Part shown: one piece after another, positions 1 to 13,021 of the stretch
Position numbering within the stretch: position 1 is the stretch's first letter
Layout of the letters: each line of letters starts with the position of its first letter
The notes under the pieces: generated by a model
What the model was told of the DNA's origin: nothing
Seen by the model: the letters and a program-made list of their open reading frames with translations, nothing else
The model's database searches: none
Program-made: the position numbers and the translations under genes
DNA from: Cryptomeria japonica
Taxonomy: Eukaryota; Streptophyta; Pinopsida; Cupressales; Cupressaceae
NCBI RefSeq assembly: GCF_030272615.1
Contig: NC_081414.1
Location: 782,108,119-782,172,118 of the forward strand
Length of the DNA stretch: 64,000 bases
Reading direction: 5' to 3'

Positions 1-789
1 AATGAAGGAGATACCACTATCAAAATTGTAAAACTGGAATGTTATCGGGCTAGGTATGAAAATTTAAAAATGGAAGAGGATGAAAGCATTTCTGCATTTA
101 TGGAAAGAGTTAATGAAATTATTTTAGGAATACAATGTTGTGGAGGATCATTAAGTGAAGATGAAATTGTTTCGAAAGTTTTAAGATCTTTGCCACCAAC
201 TTACAAAATGAAAGTGACTTCTATTAATGAGTTGAGAACAATGCCCAATACATCAGTATCTAGAGATACTTTGGTTGGAAAACTTTTAGCATTTGAGCTT
301 GAAGAATTTGGTCCTGTTGCTATAGTCAAAACTGATATAGCCTTCAAAGCAACATCATCAGCATCATCATCATCAACATCATCATATAGAAATTCTAATT
401 GTAAAGCACTTTATGCAAAAGAACTTGAAGATATCAGAAGAGAAAATGAAGAACTTGAATCACTATTTGCAAGGAAGATGCCTACAGCTCTAGCACGAAG
501 TAAGTATGAAGGTAAAGCACCTTTCAAATGTTTTAATTGCAACAAAGTTTATCATATGGCGTCTAGGTGTCATAATAGACATTCAAGACTAAGAGAGGAA
601 GCTAAGAGAACATATAAACCTAACCCTAAATATCAAAGATACAGATTTTTAAAAAATAGAGATAAGTCATGTTACTATGTAGATGGAGGTGTTACAGATG
701 ATTCAGATGAAGATCCAACAGATAGTGGATGGGCATTTGTTGCAATAAAAGAAGATCAAGTGACACCTATTTTCAGATTGGTAGAGTAG
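1..789 (+). CDS. gag: copia-1 gag, 5' end outside window
   Basis: The reading frame is open from base 1 and ends at a TAG at 787-789, giving about 262 codons. It carries the gag UBN2-type region of Ty1/copia elements (the segment around SISAFMERVNEII, then the LRSLPPTYK block). It ends in a single zinc knuckle, CFNCNKVYHMASRC (C-X2-C-X4-H-X4-C), near 528-570, followed by a basic stretch and an acidic tail. Gag forms the virus-like particle and binds element RNA. In intact copia elements gag and pol share one frame; here a stop separates it from the protease region that follows directly. The first internal ATG is at 70, but homology runs back to base 1, so the true start lies outside the window. 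The Ser-rich run near 350-390 is low complexity. Confidence 0.85.
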   Translation, partial: NEGDTTIKIVKLECYRARYENLKMEEDESISAFMERVNEIILGIQCCGGSLSEDEIVSKVLRSLPPTYKMKVTSINELRTMPNTSVSRDTLVGKLLAFELEEFGPVAIVKTDIAFKATSSASSSSTSSYRNSNCKALYAKELEDIRRENEELESLFARKMPTALARSKYEGKAPFKCFNCNKVYHMASRCHNRHSRLREEAKRTYKPNPKYQRYRFLKNRDKSCYYVDGGVTDDSDEDPTDSGWAFVAIKEDQVTPIFRLVE

Positions 790-3700
790 GCATTAGCAGC
801 AAAAATTGAAGAAAAGGATGACTGGATCATTGATAGTGGATGCTTGCATCATGTGACTGGTGATAAAAGCAAATTATATATTCATTTCGGTAAATTCATG
901 GAGGTCTAGTAAGATTTGGAGATGACAAAGCTTGTTTAATCAAAGGAAGAGGCAATATATCTTTGGATGGTAAGCACAATACTGACAATGTTTATTATGT
1001 TGAAGGTTTAAAGCATAATCTTTTGAGTGTTGGTCAGTTAGTGGAAAAATGATTTCAACCACAATTCAAGAATGGAAAATGCAAAATAATGAACAAAACT
1101 GGACTGGAGATTGCAACTAATAATTAGACTAAAGGTAATATCTTTCATTTGAATACTAGTGATAAGACATGTTTGATTGCATAGATTGATGAAAGTTGTT
1201 TATGGCATAAAAGACTCTATCATGTGAATTTTGATTCCATTGTAAAAATCACTTCAACTAAGGCAGTAAGGGATTTAACTAAGATTGTGAAATCTCATAA
1301 TCGGGTATGTAAGGAATGTCAAATGGGAAAGCAAGTTAGAACAACATTTATGAGCATTTATGAGAAATCCAATAATATTCTTGATTTAATTCATACTAAC
1401 TTATGTGGCCCAACAAGAACAACAAGTCTTTAGGGTGATAGATACCTTATGCTAATAATTATAGATTATTCTAGAATGTGTTGGGTTACTTTTCTCAAGG
1501 AGAAATCATAAGCTTTTGGAAGATTCAAGATATACAAGGAAATGGTAGACAATGAAACCGACAAGACAACTAGGAGGAGAATTTACATCTAGGGAATTCA
1601 ATGCATGCTATGAAGAGAATGGAATCAAAAGACAACTATCAGCACCCCAGACACCCCAGCAAAATGGAGTTGTGGAAAGGAAGAACATAACTATATTGGA
1701 TGCAACAAGAACCATGATGATGGAAGAAAATCTGCCTCTATGTACTGGAGAGAAGCAATAAATACAACCTTTTATACTTTCAACAGAGTTCACATCAAAG
1801 GTGAAACCGGTAAGAACCCTTATGAACTATGGTTTGGTCATACTCCTACTCTTAAAAACTTCAAAATATTTGGAAGCAAATGCTATATTAGGAGATATGA
1901 GTCTATTCGCAAATTTGATCCTAGAAGTGATGAAGGAATATTTCTTGGTTATTCAACTAGAAGCAAGCCATATAAATGTTATAATAAAAGACTGCGGAGA
2001 ATCATTGAAAGTACTAATGTGAAGATAGAGGAACACTTTAGAGGAGAATCAAGATCTGTAGAACTGGCAGTAGAAATGATTATAAATGAACTAACATAGA
2101 TTGCACCAGAATAGAATGAAGAACCAGTCACATCGGCATCATCAGAAAAATCAACTATGACTAAAGAACAACAGCCTATAAGTGGAAATCAAAATAAACC
2201 CAGGTATGTAAGGTTGAATCATTCAGAAAATCAGATAATTGGAAATAAAAATCAAGGTGTTATGACTAGAGGAAGATTGGCAAATGAAAAGATATGTTTA
2301 AATTCTTTAGTTGAACCAACATCAGTTGTTGAAGCATGTCAATTAAACATTGGATAAAAGAAATGGAAGATGAATTAGAATAGATTGAAAAGAATAATAC
2401 TTGGACATTAGTTCCCTGGCCTAAAGACAAAAATGTAATTGGAACTAAATGGGTATTTATAAATAAACTTAATGAAGATGGTGAAGTAATCAGAAACAAA
2501 GCAAGCTTAGTTTGTAAAGGTTATTCTTAGAAAAGAAGGAATAGATTATAATGAAACCTTTGCACCAGTATCCAGAATTGAAGCAGTAAGACTATTTCTT
2601 GTATTTGAAGCTCACAAGAACTATAAAGTTTATCAGATGGATGTAAAATGTGCCTTTTTGAATGGAGATCTTGAAGAAGTTTACATTGAACAACCTGATG
2701 GATTTCCATTAACTGATGTTAAGGATATGGTTTGTAGGTTAAGAAAAGCTTTATATAGATTGAAGCAATCTCCCAGAGCTTGGTATGCTAGACTGGTTAA
2801 ATATCTTTTAAAGTGTGGATACACAAAAGGTAATGCTGACAGTAATTTGTATTACAAAATCACCAATGATGACATTTTGGTTATTGAAGTATTTGTGGAT
2901 GATATCATTTTTGGAGGAGAAGAAGAGATATGCAAAGAATTTGCTAACAAGATGCAGGAAGAATTTGAAATGTCTATGATTGGAGAGATAAAAAATTTCC
3001 TAGGTTTGTAGATTTCTCAAACAGATAAAGGTATATTCATATGTCAAACAAAATACTTGAAGGAACTTTTGAAGAAATTTGGAATGGAAAACTTCAAACC
3101 GGTAAGCACTCCTATGACTACAACAGTTAAATTGACATTAAAGGATGATTTAGCTCCTATAAATATGACAAGGTAAAAATATATGATTGGAGGATTATTG
3201 TATTTGACACAAACAAGACCTGATATAATGAATGTAGTGCGTATTGTTTCAAGATTTCAAAGCAATCCTAAAGAAAATCATGAAAGTGCCGTAAAAAGGA
3301 TTTTTCAGTACCGACATGGCACAACAAATATTGGTTTATAGTATCATAAGAATGACAATTTTGAGTTATGTGCATATATCGATGCCAATTGGGAAGGAGA
3401 TGTGGATAACAGAAAGAGTACCACAGGCGGTGCATTGTTTCTTGGTAGAAGATTAATTTCATGTATCAGCAAGAAGCAGACTTGTACATCATTATCTACA
3501 ACAGAAGCATAATATTTTGCAGCAACAACTAATTGCACTCGAATATTATGGATCAAGAAAATGTTGAAGGATATCAAGGTAAAATTCAAAGAACCAGTAA
3601 TTATTCATTGAGATAATTCAGCAGCAATAGATATATCAAAGAATCTAGTATTTCACTCTAAAACAAAGCACGTTTCTATTAAGTATAACTTTTTGAAAGA

Positions 3701-3845
3701 GAATGTTGAAGCAAATGAAGTGAGATTGGTTTATGTGAATACTAAAGAGAAAATTGTAGATATATGTACAAAGCCTTTGCCTAAGGAAACATTTGAATAT
3801 CTCAGAGAGAATCTTGTGGTAATTTCCCCACCGCGAGGGACTTGA
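790..3845 (+). pseudogene. pol: copia-1 pol remnant (protease, integrase, RT, RNase H)
   Basis: All Ty1/copia pol domains are present in order but broken by stops and frameshifts. Protease: WIIDSGC near 820-846. GAG-pre-integrase: LWHKRLYHVNFDS near 1200 and the CKECQMGKQ block near 1310. Integrase: 1440-2000, with DYSRMCW and TPQQNGVVERKN; the segment that should read SDxGGEF reads QLGGEF, so the second catalytic Asp is lost. Reverse transcriptase: 2370-3010, with [14 protein letters not shown] and the catalytic FVDD of FVDDIIFGG. RNase H: 3180-3845, ending near KPLPKETFEYL. The product would be a polyprotein cut by its own protease; this copy cannot encode it. The number of stops (for example 1029, 1126, 1432, 2098) indicates an old insertion. 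Confidence 0.88.
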
Positions 3846-4156
3846 ATGATGAAGATTGGTATCAAACCGATAGGGACTAACAAAAAAATCTTTTTCTGAC
3901 TTTGATGAAGGAGAGCTACTTCTCAGGGGGAGTAGTTAGATGTATGTTATGTTCTTATTTTGATTCTTGACTACTTTGGCATTTGATGTCAAAGCGGGAG
4001 AGATATTTATGGAAAAATATTGTACTTGGAGGGATGTATTTTGGTTTTGATTTCTATTTTTGGTACAAAACTTTGTATTGATCTATTTTGGTAGATTGTT
4101 GGTTTTTGGCATTTTGTTTTTGGCACTTAGATGTTTTTCCATCTAGTGTTGCCATC
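3846..4156 (+). other. copia-1 region between pol and polypurine tract
   Basis: Non-coding interval between the end of RNase H and the 3' LTR. It contains a second purine-rich run (CAGGGGGAG near 3936) that could have served as an internal polypurine tract. No further gene is visible. Confidence 0.6.
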
Positions 4157-4184
4157 AATGCCAAAGGGGGAGATTGTTGGTATT
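4157..4184 (+). promoter_or_regulatory. copia-1 polypurine tract within an inverted repeat
   Basis: The tract AAAGGGGGAGAT (4163-4174) lies directly before the LTR start TGTTGG at 4175 and would prime plus-strand DNA synthesis. It sits between AATGCCAA (4157-4164) and TTGGTATT (4177-4184), which pair with one G-T wobble around a 12-base loop. The same arrangement occurs in copia-2 and family A. Confidence 0.75.
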
Positions 4185-5278
4185 GTGGATGACTTCATCA
4201 TGTGTTGCATTAGTTTTGTCATTGATGTTGACACTTATCTTTTTGGAGGTCTACATTGTTTATTTGACACTCTGGTTATATTGGTTTGTTGATGAATTGA
4301 CACATTGTGGTCCCAAAATGGATATTGGCTTATGCACAGCCACCGGTATATGTTTCACCAACAACTTAGGAAGTTGATGATGACTTGTTATCATCTGGAG
4401 ATCATTTTTTTATGTCTAAGACATGGATTAGATGTTTACATTTGGTGTTTAGCTTATTGCTCTGATCGGGTTCACATATTTGCCTTTCTCAACAAATAGG
4501 TTTAGGTTATGGACTGGTACAAGATATCATGTTCCAGATCAGCACGATACATTTCGGAAATGGTTTATTGATTGGATAATGTGTAAATTTATTGAGGCCG
4601 ACATATTGCATTGCATCAAGACTTATTTTGTAAATGTAATATCTTTAGGGAGCTGACCTAATCATGAGGTCTTAGGTTTTGTTTAAATAATTGTAAGATC
4701 TTATTTGAAGATCATTATGAGTGTGTGTGAATATTGAAGATCATTGTGAAGAGCAAAACTAAGTAGATCCTTGTGCGAAGCACACAAATATTATCTGAAG
4801 GTTGAAGGAAAGATTATGAAGGTATTTGACACTCATGGTCAGAGCTTAAACTGGTACTGAATCCAACATTGTAGATGCTATACTGAATCAGTACATTGTT
4901 ATTAGATTTAACCATCCAATTGTAGTCAGTGTAACTCCTATTTTGTGATTGAGTAGTGAGCTCTAGGCGGTTGGCATTTTTGCATGTGCAAACCCCATTA
5001 TTGTATTTACTTACTATCTGCAATAGTATCATTTGATGGTGGGTAAGGTTTCCCACCATGGTTTTTCCCCTTACAGGGTTTCCACGTCAAAATCTTTCTG
5101 TCATGTGTTGTGGATGTTGTGATGCTTTCTATTTCATGCATTAAGTTGTACTAGTAATACTATAACTGTTACTCTATTTTACCAGCGCTAAGTTTTAAGT
5201 TGAAATAATTTGTTTTGGGTTATAATTTATTGACAACTGATTCACCCCCATCTCAGTTGTCCTTCCTGGTTCCTAAAT
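4175..5278 (+). repeat. copia-1 3' LTR
   Basis: Begins TGTTGGTATTGTGG directly after the polypurine tract. It ends near 5278 after ATTCACCCCCATCTCAGTTG and CCTAAA. The reverse complement of 28692-29616 is clearly the same family: shared start, shared phrase TGCACAGCCACCGGTAT/TGCACAATTACCGGTAT, and shared C-run near the 3' end. The end is estimated from that second copy, which closes with CCTAACA before a primer-binding site. Beyond 5278 the sequence changes abruptly to a minus-strand gypsy reverse transcriptase, so copia-1 inserted into gypsy-1. Confidence 0.75.
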
Positions 5279-6905
5279 AATCTGTTCATGGTTTTTACTA
5301 GGGTGTCATCAACATAATCTTTCATGTTTTTGTGCATCATATCATGGAAGATAGTGGTTAGTGCTCTTTGGTAAGTTGCTCCTACATTCTTTAGTCCAAA
5401 TGGATTGACGTTCCAGTAGAAGGTTCCCCATGCACATGTGAAAGATGTCTTTTCTTGATCCTCAAGAGCTACCTTGATCTAATTATAGCCAGAGAATCCA
5501 TCCATCAATGAGTACATCTCATATCCAGTAATCATATCAACTATCACATCAATATTGGGCAATGGAAAATCATCTTTCAGACATGCTTTGTTGAGATCCT
5601 TGAAGTCTATGCAAACCCTAATAGATTTGTCTACCTTTGATATAGGTGTAATGTTTGATATCCATTCTGCATAGTCTATAGCTCTGATAAATCCAACTTT
5701 TAGAAATTTTCCTAGCTCATCCTTGACTAGCAGTACCACATGAGGATGCATCTTACAAAGTTTTTGTTGGACTGGTTTAACTCCTGTTGTAATAGAAGAT
5801 GATGCATCATGGGAGAAAGATCTAGGCCTAGCATACTCGAGTATGTCATGCAAATTTGATCTTCTTTATTGAAAATAGGTTGCTAAAATATTTTAACTCT
5901 TTTCCTGATAGTGATTGAGATAAATGAATGATATGTGGTGTCTCTTGACTTCCAATATTTACTGGTTGAGTTGGTTCAATCAATATTGAAGACCTTTCTT
6001 AGAAGTGACATGGCAGCATATCAAGTATCTCACCCTCAGGTGCCTTAGAGAGGTTTTCACTCTTAGGTACATCCTTTATTTTTAATTTTCTTTGCTCTGA
6101 CACTGTCATAGTGTGGTTTTCGTCATCAAAACTTTTTTTTTAATTTTTTTATTTTTTGCGACTGAGATAATTGATGTCTGTCTTAGTCATGTTCTCACTT
6201 TTGTCACTGGTGGAAGAGTTCATTGGTTCAACTACATTAAGATAGCAAGCTAATGTGTAGTCATTGGTGAAGGTAGGTATATTCAAAGGTTGGTTGTAAA
6301 GTGTATAATCAATCAATTCAAGATGTACCAAGGATAAAGTTTGCACAGGTTCAATGGAGTTCATAGTATTATTATCATAACTTTGGATCGATAAGTCGAG
6401 TTCCAGAAAACTACCTTGCATAGGTGTCTCAAGACCATGAAGAGTTTTTAACACAATTATCGAAGTGTATGTTAATATTTAGTGGACCTAGCCTAGTAGA
6501 CCTACTCCTAGCATCATCCCCTACTTCATATTGGACTACATATCATGGTGCGACAGTAACAGGGTCAGCAGGTAGAATCTCAACATTCATGATGGAGTAG
6601 TCATAATATGATGTCGAGTAGGTATTGTCATAAATAGAGCTTTTGTTAGAGTTATCAAAGTCATTAGATGAAGTTTCTGACTCTTCTTCAAGTGATTGAG
6701 TAAAAGTATGTATAGTATCAATACCTACATCTTTGATGCTACAAGTTCCTTCATGATTTGGTTCATTCATCACTTGTATTTGACATACCTATTGACATAA
6801 CCTTGATGGTTCTGTTAGTCTATGTCATCTTTTCCATTCAGCTTCCTTTGGACTGGTCCTGCTTCTAGCTTCTAATTCTTCTTTTGTAGTTCCATACCTA
6901 ATTTT
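5279..6905 (-). pseudogene. pol: gypsy-1 pol segment with reverse transcriptase
   Basis: Read on the minus strand, 5853-5285 encodes a Ty3/gypsy reverse transcriptase: the block HPHVVLLVKDELGKFLKVGF, then WISNITPISK, RVCIDFKDLNKAC, DDFPLPNID, LMDGFSGYN, and the catalytic YVDD near 5310-5330. One in-frame stop follows FSGYN. It stops at the copia-1 LTR, so the rest of RT, RNase H and integrase would lie left of the window or are lost. The upstream part (6905-5880) carries open stretches 6773-6543 and 6454-6149 and degenerate linker between protease and RT. The segment continues the protease region at 14595-17133, from which it is separated by copia-2. Confidence in the RT identity is high. Confidence 0.85.
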
Positions 6906-8405
6906 TGTTGGCATTATAATAGACAAAGGGAGATTGTTGGCATTTCAATAAGGATATTGAGAAGGTTGTTGATGATTATGGATATAATTGATTAAGGATG
7001 TTTACTATCTTAATATTATTATTTTGTCCTTGATGTCAAGAAATTGATTATCTAATTCAGTATGATGTTGCCATATCTTAAGAAGTATGGTTTGATGAGT
7101 ATAAAGTTGTCGGTAAAAGACACAGAAAGAATGTGATGAATAAGGGGAGGAATAAGTTATTCAATGGGCAACTATTACCAAGTTAGACAATGATGAGATC
7201 ATGATGTTTAGATTGTTTTGATATCATACATATGTTATTGATTGTAAGGATAATACTATACAGTGTTACTGAGCAAAGAACCTAGTTGGTAAACCCTAAG
7301 GTTATTGTTGTCGGTTAATGAAGGCGGAATGTCTATCGAGTGAAGTTTAGTATTTACCGAGTTGCAACCAAATAATAACAGAATGCATTGAATGAATAAA
7401 ACCATTATTTAATGAAGGAAGTTGATGAGCTAGTTATTATTAAATAATTGGTATGTCGTGCATAAAGTTTGTTAAGAATCTATGGCAAAGGAAAATCAAC
7501 AAGAAGATCTACAGCTCAGATTGAACCACAATACCCTAGCACAAGTTCCAAGAAATGTATGCAAGTTCCAAGGTGGGGTAAAATGTTTTCAGATCGAAGG
7601 ATACATTGAACCTGGTGAATTTTGAAGATCTGATGGCTATGATTGATCATGGGAAATGTGATCAAGGAGATTAAGTGGTTGGCAAATTGTTTATAAATAA
7701 GGAACTATTGATAAACAATGTATGCGGGCAAGTGTATGCACAGGGATGCTACATAGTGATTACCGAGCACAGAAGCTTGAAGACCTGTTTTGAATAACAA
7801 AGTATAGAGCCCAGCAGATGGACAAGGTAAGTCCTATGACTAAATTGTATTGAGCAAATAAGAATCTACTTTAGCATTTTAGATGTGAAGTTGCAGATAG
7901 ATTTTTATTACTGTTATTTTGTAAAGTGACAGAAAATCTCTTAACCGAGTGGACTTAACAGACTTTTTAGTAAAACCCTCTAGCAAGGTGACATTTTGAT
8001 TGAGTGTTTGAAATCCTTTAACAAGGTCACTTCTAACAAAGTGAAGATCCTAACAGATCTGAGGGAAATCCCTTAACCGGGTCACATCTAGCAATGTGTT
8101 TGTAATCTTTAACAGGATTTACTTTTAACTGAGCATACTCTAGAAGAGTATATTTCTTAGTGGGTCCGAAATCCCACAATGGTTTTTCCTGATTTGGGTT
8201 TCCACGTTAAATTTGGTGTTATAAGTGTTATGATGTTTATATGCTTTTGAGTTTGCATGTTTAGCAGATTTGGTTATATTTCTGAAGTATATGTTACCAA
8301 GGTTGAATCTGTTGTTTTTATGGAAGATTAAGTTTGTATGATTCCCCCCCTCTCTCATCTTGTTAGCTTGACATCTATACTTAACATTAAGTATCATTAC
8401 TATCA
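6906..8405 (+). repeat. copia-2 5' LTR
   Basis: Starts TGTTGGCATTATAATAG and ends TACTATCA two bases before the primer-binding site. It matches 13040-14594 along its whole length. It contains recurrent short phrases around ACCGAGT/AACCGAGT and ends in a C-run (GATTCCCCCCCT) like the other copia LTRs of this window. About 1,500 bp, long for copia. Confidence 0.9.
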
Positions 8406-8407
8406 AT

Positions 8408-8419
8408 TGGTATCAGAGC
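8408..8419 (+). promoter_or_regulatory. copia-2 primer-binding site (tRNA-iMet)
   Basis: TGGTATCAGAGC, the exact complement of the 3' end of plant initiator tRNA-Met, two bases after the LTR end. It primes minus-strand DNA synthesis. Confidence 0.92.
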
Positions 8420-8470
8420 TTTGGACTCTAGAAGAAAAAGTTTAAAGGTACTTGAGGAAAAGATCCAAAG

Positions 8471-9599
8471 ATGTATAAGAGGGATGCACCGAAGCTGAAC
8501 ATATCAAGTTTTTCTACATGGTAGAAAAGGATGAAGCTGCACCTATCAGGAGTTGGAGAATATGTTGTATATTATCTAGAGAATGATTTCATTACACTGA
8601 GAACCTATCCATTGCCAATGGAAGAGATAAAGGCAAAGCAAGAACATATCCAAGCAATGATCAAAATCACATCTGCATTGATCGACTCAAAATTTAATGA
8701 TCTTAAAGGCTACAATGATGCAAAGGCAAAGTGGGACAAGCTCATATCTATGTATGGAAGTGATGAACATGTTCAAAGAGAAAAAGTGGATAGTCTAAGA
8801 GGACAACTTGAATCTATGAGGATGAATGAAGGTTAGAATATAACCCAGTACAGTACAAGACTAAACGAGATTGTCAATCAAATCAATGGAGTAGGTGGAA
8901 CTATTGAAAAAAAGGATATAACAAGTAAGTTTTTAAGAACCCTTCTACTAGCTTATGCAATCCGAGTCTTTGCAATCAATGAATCGAGGTTTGTACCGAA
9001 TATGCCAATTTCTTTGGAGACTATTATTGGTAAGCTAGATGCATTTGAGTTAAGTAATTTTGATAACAGTGGGTCATCGGTAAATAAAGTTGAATCTGCA
9101 TTTAGTTCTTTTCATCTTGATGAATCTAATGATTACAATGATAGAAAGTATAAGTACTCTGAAGGAAATCATAGTGGAGCAAGTGAGAGATTTTGTAAAA
9201 ACATGGAGGAAGTACACAAACTATATGAGGAAATCTGAAAGCAAGAAGAGTTTGAAGCACTATTAGCCAGAAGGTTACCGAGAGGCAAAGGTAAGTATAA
9301 AGGGAAACTACCTTTGAAATGTTTCAATTGTGATAAGATAGGACACATGGCTTCTAACTGTCTTGACAAAGATTCTGCTGAAAAGAAAGATTACCGAGAT
9401 GACAGACAAAAAAATAATCAATACAGAGGGTACCAAGACTTGAGAAGAAAAGATAGAAAGTCATGCCTAATAGCCGATGAGGAATCAAATGATGATAAAT
9501 CAGATGAAACTGATACAGAGGAAGTAGTTTATGTGGCTATCAAAGATGGATCAGATGAAGAAAGGTATGAAGAAAAATCCCTAATATCTCACATAAATA
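8471..9599 (+). pseudogene. gag: copia-2 gag
   Basis: Starts at ATG 8471 (MYKRDAPKLNIS), 51 bases after the primer-binding site; one stop at about 8522 and two more (8834, 9236) interrupt the frame, which otherwise stays constant through 9850. It has the copia gag UBN2 region (DAKAKWDKLISMYGSDEHVQ) and one intact zinc knuckle, CFNCDKIGHMASNC (C-X2-C-X4-H-X4-C), near 9320-9361. An acidic tail (DESNDDKSDETDTEE-like, near 9480-9570) leads into the protease without a break. Same architecture as copia-1 gag, with visible sequence similarity around the knuckle. Confidence 0.88.
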
Positions 9600-10965
9600 A
9601 TAATGATTCTTGGATCATAGATAGTGGATGCTCACATCACATGACAAGTGATAAACATAAGTTTGTTATGTTAGAAGATTATGATGGAGGTTATGTAAGA
9701 TTTGGTAATGATGCACCATGTTCGGTAAAAGGTAAAGGATCCATAACACTTCTTGACAATGCTAAATGTAATAATGTTTATTGGGTTGAAGGTTTGAAAT
9801 ACAATTTGTTGAGTGTAGCACAGCTAAACAATACAGGTTACCGAATATAATTTCAAAAAGGAATTGTCAAAGTTCATGACAAGCATGGAAAGTTAGCTGC
9901 TATTGGGACACAAACAAAAGGTAACACATTTCACCTTGACTCAACTTGGAACAAGTGTCTATATGCAAATATAAATGATACCTAGTTATGGCATATAAGG
10001 TTTTGTCATGTAAATTTTCATAATCTGATCAAAATAAGTAAGAAGCACCGAGTAAGAGGTCTACCGAGTCTTAAGAAACCTGAGAATGCTATGTGTCAAG
10101 GATGCCAAATGGGTAAGATGACAAGATCAATCTTTACAAGTAAGTCCTACACTTCTAAGGGAGTTTTAGATCTTGTGCACACTGATCTTTGTGGTCCTAT
10201 GAAAGTTTAAAGTTATTATGGTGATAAATATTTCATATTATTTGTGGATGATTACTCAAGGATGATGTTAGTTATGTTTTTAAAAGAAAAAGAAAAAGCT
10301 TTTCAAATGTTTAAATGGTATAAGGCAAGAGTTGAAAATAAAATAGGAAGACAACTGAAATGTCTTAGATCAGATAGAGGAGGAGAGTTTATCTCTAATG
10401 AGTTTAACTTATTCTACAATGATCATGGTATAAAAAGACAAGTCTCTACATTGAGAAATCCACAACAAAATGGAATAGCTGAGAGAAGAAATAGATCTAT
10501 TATGGATTGTGCCAGAACCTTGATGATTGAAAAGAAAGTGCCACAAACATGTTGGAGAGAAGCAATAAGCACAACAGTTTACACCCTGAACTGAGTACAA
10601 CTGAAGAAAGAAACTTTGAAGACACCATATGAAATCTGGTATGACAAGAAACCTAATGTAAGCTATTTTAAAATCTTTGGAAGTAGATGCTATGTACACA
10701 AAGATGATAGAAATGGCAAGTTTGATCAGAAAAGTGAAGAAGGAACATTTCTTGGTTATTCTTCTAGAAGTAAAGCATTTAAATGTCTAATCAAATCATC
10801 TAACAAAATAGTAGAAAGTGAAAATGTGAAAATTGATGAATTTGTAGAAAGAAATGATGAAGGGAACTCCAAGGAACCAGAAGATTATGAAGAATTTGTC
10901 TATGTTCAACCGACAAGTCCTACCGAGAAAATTGAAGAAGGAAATGAAAGAATATTCAGTTACTG
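9600..10965 (+). pseudogene. pol: copia-2 protease and integrase
   Basis: Protease: WIIDSGCSHHMTS near 9608-9650, with Asp-Ser-Gly intact. GAG-pre-integrase: LWHIRFCHVNFHNLIK near 9986 and GCQMGKMTRS near 10100. Integrase core: FVDDYSR (first Asp, 10240), LRSDRGGEF (second Asp, near 10365) and NPQQNGIAERRNR (Glu, near 10465); all three catalytic residues remain. The C-terminal region with FKIFGSRCYVH and GTFLGYSSRSKAF follows. Stops at about 9848, 9984, 10208, 10592 and 10963 interrupt one continuous frame (phase of 8471). The stops look like point changes, consistent with moderate age. Confidence 0.88.
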
Positions 10966-11039
10966 AGTGATGATGAAGATTATATAGAGCCTACAAAGCC
11001 TGTATTAGCCAAGTATGTCAGAAGGAATCATGCATCAAG

Positions 11040-12640
11040 TAAAATTATAGGAGATAAAGATGATCCAGTGATGACAAGGAACAAACTGAGACAGAACACA
11101 TGTCTGATATCTAAATTTGAACCAAGAATAGTGAAAGAGGCATTTAACAGTGAAGATTGGATAAATGCTATGACAGAAGAGATTGATCAAATCAAGAAGA
11201 ATTACACATGGACACTGGTCCCAAGATCGAAGGACAAAAATTTAATCAGTACAAAGTGGATTTTCAGAAACAAGCTAAATGAAAAAGGTGAGGTCATTTG
11301 AAATAAAGAAAGACTAGTTTGCAAAGGTTATGCCCAAGAAGAAGGAATTGATTATGGTGAGACTTTTGCACCTGTGGCAAGACTTGAAGGAGTAAGAACA
11401 TTGTTGGCATATGCTGCTTACAAGAATTTTAAGGTATATCAAATGGATGTCAAATCTGTATTTCTGAATGGTATATTAGAAGAAGAAGTTTTTATTAAAC
11501 AAAATTTACAGATTTTTTGAAGACAAGAATAAAGATTAGGTATGTAAATTGAACAAAGCTTTATATGGTCTGAAACAAGCACCTAGAGCATGGTATGAAA
11601 GATTACACTCTTATTTTATCAAGATTGGTTTTATAAGAACAAGTGAAAACAGCAATATGTACATGAAAAATGATGAAAATGGAATACTAATCTCAGCCAT
11701 ATTTGTTGATGATATTATCTTTTGTGGAAATGACTCTTTAAGAAAGCACTTTGGAAATGAAATGAGAAAAGAATTTGAGATGTCATTAATCGGTGAGATA
11801 AAGTATTTTATAGGTTTACAAATACTACAAATGAAAAATGAGATTTTCATTACTCAATCCAAGTACATAAAGGAAATCTTGAAGAAATTTGGAATGGAGG
11901 ATTCAAAACGAGTAAGTACTCCTATGACTACTAGCTATAAATTATCAAAGAATGATGAATCCTTATCTATTGATGAGACACTTTACCAATCCATGATTGG
12001 AAAGCTACAATATGTTGTTCACAGCAAGCCAGATATAGCACATGTAGTAGGTATAGTTGCAAGTTTCTCTGCAGATCCTAAGGAAATACACATGACAACA
12101 ATCAAGAGAATTTTCAGATATTTGAAAGGCACTGAGGATTATGGCTTAGTATATTAGAAAGGAAATGACTTTGATTTAAAAGTTTATACTAATTCTGATT
12201 GGGCAGGCAACATTGATGATAGAAAAGGCACAAGTGGAGGAGCTTCTTTTTTAGGAGAAAGACTAGTGAATTAGCTTAGCAAGAAACAAGGATGTGTTTC
12301 ATAGTCAACATCAAAAGCTGAATATGTTGCTGCAGCATTGAATTGTACCAACATAGCATGGATCAAACAACTATTGGAAGCTATAAATGAGAAAGTTACC
12401 AAGCCAGTAACTATATTCTGTGACAATACTAGTGCCATTAACATTTCAAAGAATCCTATTATGCACTCTAAGACAAAGCACATCTCTATCAAATATCATT
12501 ATCTTAAAGAAGAAGCTCAAGAGAAGAAAGTGGTGTTGGAGTATGTTAGCACAAAGGAACAAATAGTAGATATCTTCACCAAGCCACTACCAAGGGACAC
12601 TTTGAGTATCTCGGAAGTAAGTTAGGGGTCCTACCTCTAT
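11040..12640 (+). pseudogene. pol: copia-2 reverse transcriptase and RNase H
   Basis: RT_2-type copia reverse transcriptase, with a frame change relative to integrase between 10966 and 11068. Motifs: [83 protein letters not shown] and catalytic FVDDIIF (near 11702). RNase H follows with MIGKLQYV, then KAEYVAAALN, the CDNTSA Asp block near 12418, the KTKHISIKYH block and KPLPRDT near 12583. A frameshift just before the end turns FEYLGSKLGV into another frame. One further frame break lies near 11520. The active-site residues persist. Confidence 0.88.
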
Positions 12641-13021
12641 CTTCCATTCACTGACCAAGTTCAGTGAAAGCATCAATTTGATGACTCTACATAATATATT
12701 TTAGGAGTTGATGTTGATTTACACACTTTAGGAGATTTTCTAAAGGTGTATAGGAAACATATATAGCGAATAGGAATTCAAGACAAAATGCTCTGACCGA
12801 GACTAAGTTCACACATAACAGCAGGAAATTACTTCATACAAGAAGAAATTATGTTTTAGTTCTTTACTTTTTGGCATTATTGTCAAAGGGGGAGAAGACT
12901 AAAGAAAAGGGGAGAAGACTAATGTGTGGGGGAGAAGACTGATGATAGGGAGAGCATTTCAGCATTTCAAAATCTCATAGCAATTTGAATCAATTAGGTC
13001 AAAACAATTGGTTTTTCCATG
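12641..13021 (+). other. copia-2 3' non-coding region
   Basis: Non-coding interval between RNase H and the polypurine tract. It holds three closely spaced copies of a GGGGGAGAAGACTAA-like phrase at about 12889-12945, that is, several purine tracts in series before the true one. Confidence 0.6.
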